Assembly: GCA_030627225.1 (NCBI GenBank)
Contig: DAOUSM010000075.1
Span: forward strand, 1 to 5,358
Length of the DNA: 5,358 nucleotides
Origin: Candidatus Bathyarchaeota archaeon
Lineage (GTDB): Archaea > Thermoproteota > Bathyarchaeia > Bathyarchaeales > Bathycorpusculaceae
Direction: 5' to 3'
Shown here in pieces: positions 1 to 5,026 of the stretch (position 1 is its first letter; every line of letters starts with the position of its first letter). The position numbers were made by a program, and so were the translations under genes. The notes beneath the pieces are model-generated. The model made no database searches. It was given only the letters and a program-made list of their open reading frames with translations, and was not told the origin of the DNA.

Positions 1-351
1 GAAGCCATAAACCAGCTCGAAAAGTCCGTAGACAAATGCGTAATAGTTGCCTTTTCAGCAGAATGGTGCAAAGATTGTGCTGCAAACATTCCAGTCTTAG
101 CCCTAATATCTGAAACAATTGGACTAGAAGTCAGAATTTTCGGAGGCTTAAAGAAAGACCCATTAAACCTGAAAAGAAAATGGAAAATCCCGCCTTCACC
201 ACCAGAAGTTGAAACATTTCACGTAGACAAAATCCCACTCATAATATTATTCGACAAAAAAGGCAGAGAAATTGGAAGAATAATTGAAAATCCAAAAGAA
301 AAACCTACACTAGAAGAAGAAATACTAAAAATTTTAGAAACACATCAGTAG
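1..351 (+). CDS. Thioredoxin-fold protein, 5'-truncated by the window edge
   Basis: The frame is open from base 1 to a TAG at 349-351 and gives 116 residues; the true start lies outside the window. A beta strand (VIVAFSA) runs into the redox motif EWCKDC, with the two cysteines at residues 23 and 26 of the visible part. About 53 residues later comes KIPL, which fits the cis-proline loop that faces the active site in thioredoxins, and then a beta hairpin (LIILFDKKGREIGRII) as in the C-terminal half of the fold. No membrane segment or signal is visible in this part. The expected role is cytoplasmic thiol-disulfide exchange; the partner is unknown. Codon use is strongly A-ending (aaa, ata, aga, gaa) compared with the minus-strand genes. 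It is convergent with the gene remnant on its right, with 6 bp between the two stop codons. The fold is well supported; the subfamily is not. Confidence 0.87.
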   Translation, partial: EAINQLEKSVDKCVIVAFSAEWCKDCAANIPVLALISETIGLEVRIFGGLKKDPLNLKRKWKIPPSPPEVETFHVDKIPLIILFDKKGREIGRIIENPKEKPTLEEEILKILETHQ

Positions 352-357
352 AATTGA

Positions 358-501
358 TTATTCAGCGCTTTTATGGATGAATAGTCTCTCGTTGTATCTG
401 AGTTTCTCCATGTACTCATTTTCTAGATCCATGTTTAAAGCCATACACACTTGCATGAAATAGACGAAGATGTCTATGAGTTCATGTTTTAAATATTCAA
501 T
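358..501 (-). pseudogene. C-terminal remnant of a MazG-like nucleotide pyrophosphohydrolase
   Basis: On the minus strand 47 codons are open, ending in TAA at 360-358, and they read like real protein. KHELIDIFVYFMQV carries an ExxD helix, followed by an ALNMDLENEYMEKL segment and a YNERLF tail. This is the pattern of the last two helices of all-alpha NTP pyrophosphatases (MazG / dimeric dUTPase superfamily), in which ExxD helps bind magnesium. The partner EExxE helix, normally upstream, is absent. An in-frame TAA at 504-502 blocks the frame, no ATG, GTG or TTG precedes the motif, and only 24 bp separate it from the endA stop, so there is no room for the N-terminal half. The first in-frame ATG would yield only 32 residues without the ExxD motif. 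I read it as a decayed gene; a tiny protein with an unusual start is the less likely alternative. Confidence 0.58.
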
Positions 502-508
502 TTAAAGC
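486..508. repeat. AT-rich inverted repeat between endA and the MazG-like remnant
   Basis: TTTAAAT (488-494) and ATTTAAA (500-506) are perfect 7-base arms around a 5-base loop. The stem can extend by a T-G and a G-C pair to 9 bp. It lies 18 bp beyond the endA stop codon and spans the point where the remnant frame is cut off. It could help end the endA transcript or mark a deletion junction; AT-rich palindromes also arise by chance. Confidence 0.35.
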
Positions 509-525
509 TCTGTTTGTCTCGGTAT

Positions 526-1083
526 TTACGCTTTGAACCATTTGAATATTAAGTATCTTATTTTTTCCTTTTCCAGGTCTGGAACAGCAATGATGAACCT
601 TTTTCGCACGGTTGTTGCAAGTCTTCCAGCCTTAACAATGTCCGTGGCCGTTATTCCAGACTCGGCTCTTTTGACAGAAACCATGTAGGGTGCGTGTTCA
701 ATGCCTGGGCCATGCTTGTAAACTGCAAAGTCGCATCCAAACTTTATTCCAGGCGTGACAACTAGGCCACTATCACGTAAGTCACGGTAAACAGCATACT
801 TCTGATCAAACTCTTCGTACAGTTGCTTAGCCCTTCGACGAAGCTTTTTCAGGCTTACTTTCTTCTTTTCAGGGCCTTCATGTACCGTTATGATTCTTCT
901 TTCAGCCAGATACAAGCCTTCCATCAAGTCTAAAATTAGTGGAACATTGAATTCTGGGATTTTGGGTTTAGGAATTCCTACGGGTTTTCCGTAAAAACCC
1001 ATTTTATAAAGTTCTGAACCTTCTGCGGCATTCCATACAACCAAGAAGTTTTCAATAAATTCCACTTCTATTTTTCTGGGCAT
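526..1083 (-). CDS. endA: tRNA-splicing endonuclease EndA
   Basis: A complete 185-residue protein, close to the 179 residues of the Methanocaldococcus jannaschii enzyme. EndA cuts the bulge-helix-bulge motif at exon-intron junctions of precursor tRNA and rRNA, leaving 2',3'-cyclic phosphate ends for the RtcB ligase. The catalytic triad is visible in the C-terminal nuclease domain: Tyr122 in DFAVY, His130 in IEHAPY and Lys161 in TVRKRF, with spacing close to that of the known enzymes. The family block TPGIKFGCDFAVY (110-122) precedes it. Residues 1-100 form the N-terminal domain, including the family-typical FYGKPVG and YEEF elements. The start is ATG at 1083-1081, 15 bp after the stop of the DUF47 gene; the spacer has only a weak AGGCGA as a ribosome site. 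Being full length with the triad, it is a catalytic subunit. Whether it works as a homotetramer or pairs with a second structural subunit cannot be told here. Confidence 0.95.
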   Translation of the reverse strand: MPRKIEVEFIENFLVVWNAAEGSELYKMGFYGKPVGIPKPKIPEFNVPLILDLMEGLYLAERRIITVHEGPEKKKVSLKKLRRRAKQLYEEFDQKYAVYRDLRDSGLVVTPGIKFGCDFAVYKHGPGIEHAPYMVSVKRAESGITATDIVKAGRLATTVRKRFIIAVPDLEKEKIRYLIFKWFKA

Positions 1084-1098
1084 TTGGTTTTTCGCCTT

Positions 1099-1776
1099 TT
1101 ACATGATGAAGGATAGGATGCGAGCAGCGTCAGCAGCGTCTTCAGCTTTGTCCGCTGAATCCTCTAAAAGTTGTAGGATGTCTCTTAAGAGAATTAGGGC
1201 TGGAAAGTCAAGCTTGCTGTTAATGAGTTTTATTTCAAGTTCGCGGTAAAGTTCGTCAACAGCTCGTTCAGCAACTTCTACATCCTTTGCTTTTTCCATA
1301 GCTTTAGCGGAACCATAACTCAAAACCATCATTGTCTCCCTAAGTTTAAACATAGTCTCCAAAACTGCTTCGGAAAGTTTCAGTAAATCACTCTTTATGT
1401 CCATAGGCACATTCCATTCATGTTCCATGATTTCAACCAAACGGAAAGCTATGCCTTCGCAAAAATCTGCAACTTCGCTCGTCAGATTCGTGAATCTCAA
1501 AAAGTCCTCTCTGCTTAGTAGAATAGCTCCTATCTCAGCAAGTTCTTGGGAGACTAAACGCCTAGCATTATCAACCTCGTCTTCGCCGCTTCTAATTTCG
1601 TTAAAAAGCTGCTTTGCCTTCTCCTTGTCGTTTTTTATGAAGCAGTCTACCATTTGAGGAACCTTTCTGGTTAAGTCTAAAACTTTCCTAAGGTGGTCTC
1701 GGCAAACGCTTAAGGCTCTACGTTTCACACGTTCTTCGGTCTCTGCTGGAAGCACCAAGCTTTTTCCCGCCCGCAA
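1099..1776 (-). CDS. DUF47 / PhoU-like family protein
   Basis: A 225-residue, nearly all-helical protein of the DUF47 (PhoU-related, TIGR00153-type) family. Two acidic helix blocks typical of the PhoU fold are visible: TSEVADFCEGIAFRL (about 98-112) and LEDSADKAEDAADAARIL (about 204-221). In PhoU relatives such E/DxxxD repeats bind metal ions. Family members are often encoded next to Pit-type phosphate transporters and are thought to act with them; no transporter is present here, so the substrate link is unproven. There is no signal peptide or membrane segment. The start is uncertain. The longest frame begins at TTG 1776-1774 with no ribosome site. GTG 1755-1753 (codon 8, giving a start VLPAETEERV) lies just after GGGCGGG and is a credible alternative. 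endA follows after 15 bp, so the two are probably co-transcribed. Confidence 0.92.
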   Translation of the reverse strand: MRAGKSLVLPAETEERVKRRALSVCRDHLRKVLDLTRKVPQMVDCFIKNDKEKAKQLFNEIRSGEDEVDNARRLVSQELAEIGAILLSREDFLRFTNLTSEVADFCEGIAFRLVEIMEHEWNVPMDIKSDLLKLSEAVLETMFKLRETMMVLSYGSAKAMEKAKDVEVAERAVDELYRELEIKLINSKLDFPALILLRDILQLLEDSADKAEDAADAARILSFIM

Positions 1777-1817
1777 AAATGGGCTTAAACTTCTAACAGT
1801 AAATATGCTGAAGTGTT

Positions 1818-1841
1818 AAAAAAGGTAACGAAAGCTTAACC
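1818..1841 (-). terminator. Hairpin and T-run directly after glyS
   Basis: Read on the minus strand, the sequence beginning two bases after the glyS TGA is GGTTAA, loop GCTTTCG, then TTACC, then six T. The arms pair over 5 bp with one bulged T, and the T-run at 1823-1818 follows without a gap. Short U-tracts are known archaeal termination signals, so this probably ends or reduces glyS transcription before the DUF47 gene. The stem is weak, so read-through is possible. Confidence 0.45.
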
Positions 1842-1842
1842 T

Positions 1843-3600
1843 TCAAAAGGGCTTGCCTAAATCCTCAAAATTGGCTTTCCAACGGAAATACTTGTGTAAA
1901 AGTTCCGGCAAGTCTTCAATTCCGCTTCTAACCTGTTTCCAAGAGTCACGGTCACGGATAGTAACTGTGTTATCCTTTAGTGTTTCATAATCCACAGTTA
2001 TGCCTAAGGGTATGCCAATTTCGTCCGCTCTGGCGTATCGCCTGCCAATAGAACCAGCTTCATCATATTCCACCATGAAACCCTCATCAAGCAGCATCTT
2101 ATACACTTGCAATGCCTTTTCAGGCAGCCCATCCTTGCTTACTAACGGATAGACACCGACTTGTATTGGAGCTATGTCCCTTGGAAAACTCAGTACCGAT
2201 CTATCATCCTTAACGCGGTAAGCGTATTCAAGAGCGAATTGAACCATTCTGTCTGAACCGAAACTTGGTTCAACAACATGCGGAACAAACCGCTTTCCTC
2301 TTTCCTTAACCTTCTGACGTGCGATCTCTACGTATTCTGGCAGAATCTTGTACTCTCCAAGCATATAATAACCGTTTTTCTTAATTGAAGCCTCAACATC
2401 CTCCGGGTCAGCTTTGGAAAGCACCTCCGCAACCTTTGCAGCCTCTTCCTTAAAAACTGGTCCAAGCTTAGCCATTAGAGGCTTAATGACGGTCTGTTCC
2501 GTCTCAACTGGTTTTTCATATTCCTTGAAAACACGCATATCTGCACCGCTGAACTGCATATGCCGCTTCAAATCATAGTCAGTTCTGTAAGCGTGACCAG
2601 ACACCTCAACCCAGCCCCAACGTTCAACATAAACCTCCTGGTCAAAGCTTTGGAGAGCATAATGGGCTCGTTCCCATGGAAGTTTTTCAATGAAACGCTG
2701 CTTTTCAGCTGGAACACCCAAGTCAACCAGCAATTTTTTGGCTAAAGCCATAAAAACTGCCTGCCACTCAGCCTTAATGTAGCTTTTTTCTAATGCTTCT
2801 TTAACTGTAACCTCAACGATTTCTTCTGAGCCGCGCAGTTTACTTTCAGCTAGAACCATCCGCAACGTTTCATTCTCAACATCTTTCAACAGAAAACAGT
2901 TTGGTTCTTCCGGGTCAAAGAAGAATTCAAGGTCTATTATAGTGAATTCTCTCAGCCTTATTAAGCCCTGCCGCGGCGAAATTTCGTTTCTCAATGCGTG
3001 GCCTATCTGTAAAGCACCGAAAGGAAGCTTCTCCCTCGCCATGTCGTATAGACGCCTAAATTCCACGAATATGCCTTGCGCGGCTTCGGGACGCCCATAA
3101 CCAACAGCCTCAGAATAGGGACCGATCGCAGTTTTGAACATTGTTAGGAAGTATTTTGGCTCGCCGAAAGTGCCTCCACATTCCGGACAACGAATCTCAT
3201 GCTTTTCAATAGCTTCTTTAAGTTCTTTTAGGCTCAGCTTTTCTGCTTCTGATTCGCCAATTTTCGCAAATTCTTGAAGTAGATGGTCTGCGCGGAATCG
3301 CCTTTTACATTTTTGACATTCAACCATGGGTTCTTTAAAATGGTCCACATGACCTGACGCCTCAAAAACTTTGCTTGGGGCAATCACTGGAGACTCTATT
3401 TCTAAAATTCTAAGTTTGTTAACGAAAAGTTCTCTAAGTTTTTTTTCGATGTTCTGTTTTAATTTTGCGCCTAGAAAGCCATATGTTACAAAACCGCTTA
3501 CGCCACCGTATATTTCGTATGATTGCCAGAAGAAGCCGCGTCGACGTGCTAACTCATTGATTATCGTGAACTTGTCAGGAGTTTTTGTTTCGCTGCTCAA
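1843..3600 (-). CDS. glyS: Glycyl-tRNA synthetase, archaeal/eukaryotic class II type
   Basis: A complete 585-residue enzyme that charges tRNA-Gly with glycine using ATP; the type is a single-chain homodimer, not the bacterial alpha/beta form. Residues 13-55 give the opening helix and FFWQSYEIYGG block. A four-cysteine cluster (C95, C98, C138, C141) flanks a charged insertion and probably binds zinc. Motif 2 is around HALRNEISPRQGL (201-213) with the following REFTIIDLEFF. The glycine-pocket blocks are RAHYA (311-315) and GWVEVSGHAYRTDYDL (329-344). Motif 3 is PSFGSDR (445-451), and the anticodon-binding domain spans about 477-575. No part appears missing. The start is TTG at 3600-3598: an in-frame TGA lies three codons upstream, no earlier start exists, and AAAAGAGG (GAGG at 3614-3611) sits 10 bases before it. 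Confidence 0.97.
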   Translation of the reverse strand: MSSETKTPDKFTIINELARRRGFFWQSYEIYGGVSGFVTYGFLGAKLKQNIEKKLRELFVNKLRILEIESPVIAPSKVFEASGHVDHFKEPMVECQKCKRRFRADHLLQEFAKIGESEAEKLSLKELKEAIEKHEIRCPECGGTFGEPKYFLTMFKTAIGPYSEAVGYGRPEAAQGIFVEFRRLYDMAREKLPFGALQIGHALRNEISPRQGLIRLREFTIIDLEFFFDPEEPNCFLLKDVENETLRMVLAESKLRGSEEIVEVTVKEALEKSYIKAEWQAVFMALAKKLLVDLGVPAEKQRFIEKLPWERAHYALQSFDQEVYVERWGWVEVSGHAYRTDYDLKRHMQFSGADMRVFKEYEKPVETEQTVIKPLMAKLGPVFKEEAAKVAEVLSKADPEDVEASIKKNGYYMLGEYKILPEYVEIARQKVKERGKRFVPHVVEPSFGSDRMVQFALEYAYRVKDDRSVLSFPRDIAPIQVGVYPLVSKDGLPEKALQVYKMLLDEGFMVEYDEAGSIGRRYARADEIGIPLGITVDYETLKDNTVTIRDRDSWKQVRSGIEDLPELLHKYFRWKANFEDLGKPF

Positions 3601-3610
3601 TTCTGTTCAG

Positions 3611-3614
3611 CCTC
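3611..3614 (-). promoter_or_regulatory. Shine-Dalgarno site deciding the TTG start of glyS
   Basis: GAGG within AAAAGAGG on the minus strand lies 10 bases upstream of TTG 3600. Together with the in-frame TGA between them it fixes this rare start codon for an essential enzyme. Confidence 0.6.
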
Positions 3615-3647
3615 TTTTAACTTAAATGTTCAAAGACTTTAAGGCTT

Positions 3648-3662
3648 ACTAAATAATAAATT
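3648..3662. promoter_or_regulatory. Shared AT-rich TATA-like box in the divergent glyS / DUF917 region
   Basis: The segment ACTAAATAATAAATT reads AATTTATTATTTAGT on the other strand and is TATA-like both ways. To the left, about 25 bases of promoter spacing puts a glyS start near 3625, leaving a leader of roughly 25 bases that includes GAGG. To the right, the same spacing gives a start near 3681, just before the GGTGA site of the DUF917 gene. Spacing suits both directions, but this is inferred from sequence alone. Confidence 0.4.
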
Positions 3663-3683
3663 GTTTCTGAAATAACAAAGTTT

Positions 3684-3688
3684 GGTGA
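3684..3688 (+). promoter_or_regulatory. Shine-Dalgarno site deciding the TTG start of the DUF917 gene
   Basis: GGTGA ends 7 bases before TTG 3696, an ideal archaeal spacing, and supports that codon as the start. Confidence 0.6.
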
Positions 3689-3695
3689 TTTAAAG

Positions 3696-4157
3696 TTGAG
3701 AATCCTAAGCTCTCAAGACTTGCTGGATTTAGTGGATGGGGTAGCGATTTTTTCCGCTGGAGGCGGCGGTAACCCTGAAATAGGCTACAAATTGGTGGAT
3801 AAGCTTGTTTCTGACGGCTACACTGTTAAGCTTGCATCTCCCTCTGAAGTGCCCAATGATGCGAAAGTAGTTAATTTCGCATGTGTTGGTGCAACAACAG
3901 CTGTTGAATACGATGCTGATGCAGCGGTTAAGACTCTAAGGATTTTAGAGGAATACGCAGGTTTTTCTGCTTATGCCACAATTCCCGTGGAACTAGGTGG
4001 CTTTAACACTCTGGTGGCGGTTGATGTTGCTGCTAGATGCGGCATTCCGGTTGTGGATGCGGATGGGGCTGGCAGATCTGTTCCAGAAGTTCATTTAAAA
4101 GTTTATACAATTGATGATATTCCATTAACCCCTATGGTTGTTGCAAACCGCTACTGA
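3696..4157 (+). CDS. DUF917 family protein, N-terminal part only; probable broken gene
   Basis: The 153-residue product matches the N-terminal domain of the DUF917 (COG3535) family, now also named after S-methyl-thiohydantoin desulfurase. Visible family blocks are the glycine-rich loop FSAGGGGNPEIGYKL (19-33), TIPVELGGFNTL (95-106) and PVVDADGAGRSVPEVHL (118-134). Members are usually near 350-400 residues with a second C-terminal domain and often sit beside hydantoinase-type genes; neither is present here. Translation starts at TTG 3696 behind GGTGA and stops at TGA 4155-4157, right after PMVVANRY, a point where relatives continue. Immediately after the stop another frame reads SGDVS, which resembles the expected continuation, so a frameshift at about 4150-4160 is likely. 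A hairpin and T-run follow. The domain identity is firm; whether the short product is stable or functional is doubtful. Confidence 0.85.
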   Translation: MRILSSQDLLDLVDGVAIFSAGGGGNPEIGYKLVDKLVSDGYTVKLASPSEVPNDAKVVNFACVGATTAVEYDADAAVKTLRILEEYAGFSAYATIPVELGGFNTLVAVDVAARCGIPVVDADGAGRSVPEVHLKVYTIDDIPLTPMVVANRY

Positions 4158-4486
4158 GTGGAGATGTCTCCCGCACCTTCCCTTTTTTCTATGCTACTGC
4201 GTACCTTCTTATGTTCTCTCAATTTTTATTGACAATTCATAAGCGTTTTATAGGTATCGCCTAGACTCACATGCTACAGCCGAAGGATGCAAAGTAGGAA
4301 TGGAGCTTCCTCAAATCGCTGGTCATCCGCCATAATTGCTGCAGCTGTAGCTGCTTAATTAAATCTCTTTGATTGGGCTGTCGTTCGTGGTAAAGCTACG
4401 AAGAGCAAGTGAAAGGTAGTTGTTATCTATATTCTCGATATTGACTACTGTATCGTAAGATTTATGACAATTAGCTCTATTACTGA
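4158..4486. other. Gene-free stretch with decayed coding pieces and hairpins
   Basis: No intact gene is visible over about 330 bp. On the plus strand a 30-codon open piece (4243-4332) contains SHATAEGCKVGMELPQIAG. In an adjacent frame 4320-4355 reads WSSAIIAAAVAA. Both look like protein and could be the continuation of the DUF917 gene after more than one frameshift, although the similarity is only impressionistic. The stretch also holds a triple GCTG(C/T)A-type hexamer run with a palindrome at 4341-4354, and a 7-bp hairpin at 4384-4402 (TTCGTGG / CTACGAA). A minus-strand frame of 68 codons (4359-4565) has no recognisable motif and is not called. Confidence 0.45.
4160..4188 (+). terminator. 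Short hairpin and T-run after the DUF917 stop codon
   Basis: GGAG(A) 4160-4164 and (T)CTCC 4167-4171 can form a short stem. A pyrimidine-rich stretch and six T (4183-4188) follow. The hairpin is small and separated from the T-run by 11 bases. An archaeal U-tract terminator is plausible but weakly supported, and it may simply be decayed coding sequence. Confidence 0.3.
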
Positions 4487-5026
4487 TTGGGTTCACTCCA
4501 CGCGTTCGGAGACGTGAGTTTAAGAATGTGCGAAGGGTCAAGGGAAAGCTCAAAGCATCGTGCAACCCTACTAGAGAAAATCAGCATTCTAGTGGAAATT
4601 AAGGATCCAGTGGCTGTTGGATTCTATAAAGCAATGCCTGAGGGTTTAAGACCAGTTTACGCGGAGGTGTTATTGACAGGGGCTGCGTATCTCGCAAGCC
4701 AAAAGGATTTCACCAGCGAGTCGAATTCAAATCTCAGCCCACTCCCTTTTTTGGGGGTGACTATCTCCGTCTTACACAACAATTATATGCCTCAACGTCC
4801 ACAATCGCTGTGTAAGAGGGAAGACAGTGGATCCAGAAAAACATCCAAACCGTGTCATATGTCCAAAATGTGGACGTCCAGGCACCAAACGGGCAGTCAT
4901 GAAAAATGTGGAAAACCCAACTGCTCCAAGTGTCCCCACGGTCCATATTGGTACGTGGCCCACAGGATAGGCGAGAAAATGACGGATTGTTACATAGGAA
5001 AAACATGGCCTGAAGCCCAACAATAA
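4487..5026 (+). CDS. Composite open frame, unrecognised; probably not one real protein
   Basis: This frame is open for 179 codons from TTG 4487. A better start would be ATG 4526, with GTGAG seven bases before it. Codons from about 4568 to 4713 read as plausible helical protein (LLEKISILVEIKDPVAVGFYK, then PVYAEVLLTGAAYLASQKD) that I do not recognise. After that the translation becomes rich in serine, asparagine and proline and looks like non-coding DNA read through, and a TATA box and ribosome site of a separate small gene lie inside it. Only from about 4900 onward does it join the cysteine-rich C-terminus of that small gene, in what is that gene's shifted frame. I therefore think the long frame is an accident: an unknown gene fragment in its first half joined to another gene's tail. 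Confidence 0.3.
   Translation: MGSLHAFGDVSLRMCEGSRESSKHRATLLEKISILVEIKDPVAVGFYKAMPEGLRPVYAEVLLTGAAYLASQKDFTSESNSNLSPLPFLGVTISVLHNNYMPQRPQSLCKREDSGSRKTSKPCHMSKMWTSRHQTGSHEKCGKPNCSKCPHGPYWYVAHRIGEKMTDCYIGKTWPEAQQ
4740..4759. repeat. GC-rich hairpin with a T6 loop
   Basis: CACTCCC (4740-4746) and GGGGGTG (4753-4759) pair over 7 bp with one T-G wobble around a loop of exactly six T. It lies 24 bp upstream of the TATA-like box of the next small gene and at the point where the preceding frame loses protein character. It may be a boundary or termination structure. Confidence 0.4.
4783..4820 (+). promoter_or_regulatory. TATA-like box and ribosome site of the small cysteine-rich gene
   Basis: TTATAT at 4783-4788 is placed so that transcription would begin near 4812. 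GAGGG (4816-4820) lies 6 bases before GTG 4827. Box, start and ribosome site are at typical archaeal distances, which supports an independent gene starting at 4827. Confidence 0.42.
4827..5026 (+). pseudogene. Small cysteine-rich (zinc-ribbon-like) protein gene with a one-base frameshift
   Basis: From GTG 4827 the frame reads VDPEKHPNRVICPKCGRPGT with a CxxC knuckle at residues 12 and 15. It then continues into nonsense and stops at TAG 4968-4970 after 47 codons. In the minus-one frame the sequence from 4904 reads KCGKPNCSKCPHGPYWYVAH and ends in DCYIGKTWPEAQQ at TAA 5024-5026. Adding one A to the five-A run at 4902-4906 joins the two halves into about 66 residues with a second cysteine group (CX4CX2C) followed by HGPYWYVAHR and CYIGK. 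This cysteine cluster plus a GPYWY strand resembles small archaeal and viral proteins of the DUF6788 kind, whose role is unknown; zinc or nucleic-acid binding is an inference. The break could be true decay, a sequencing error in a homopolymer, or recoding. Confidence 0.5.

Noticed and set aside
4359..4565. 68-codon minus-strand frame opposite the gene-free stretch
   Set aside because: It has no recognisable motif, lies opposite another open frame, and its composition is unremarkable.
4700..4752. tRNA 3'-end look-alike: TTCAAAT at 4726-4732, a C-rich stretch and a T-run
   Set aside because: The T-stem does not pair properly without a bulge and an extended loop, no matching 5' acceptor strand occurs 70-90 bases upstream, and no D or anticodon arm can be drawn.
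4902..4908. Programmed minus-one frameshift site
   Set aside because: It does not fit the X XXY YYZ slippery pattern (codons ATG AAA AAT) and no clear stimulatory structure follows, so plain mutation or sequencing error is the simpler reading.
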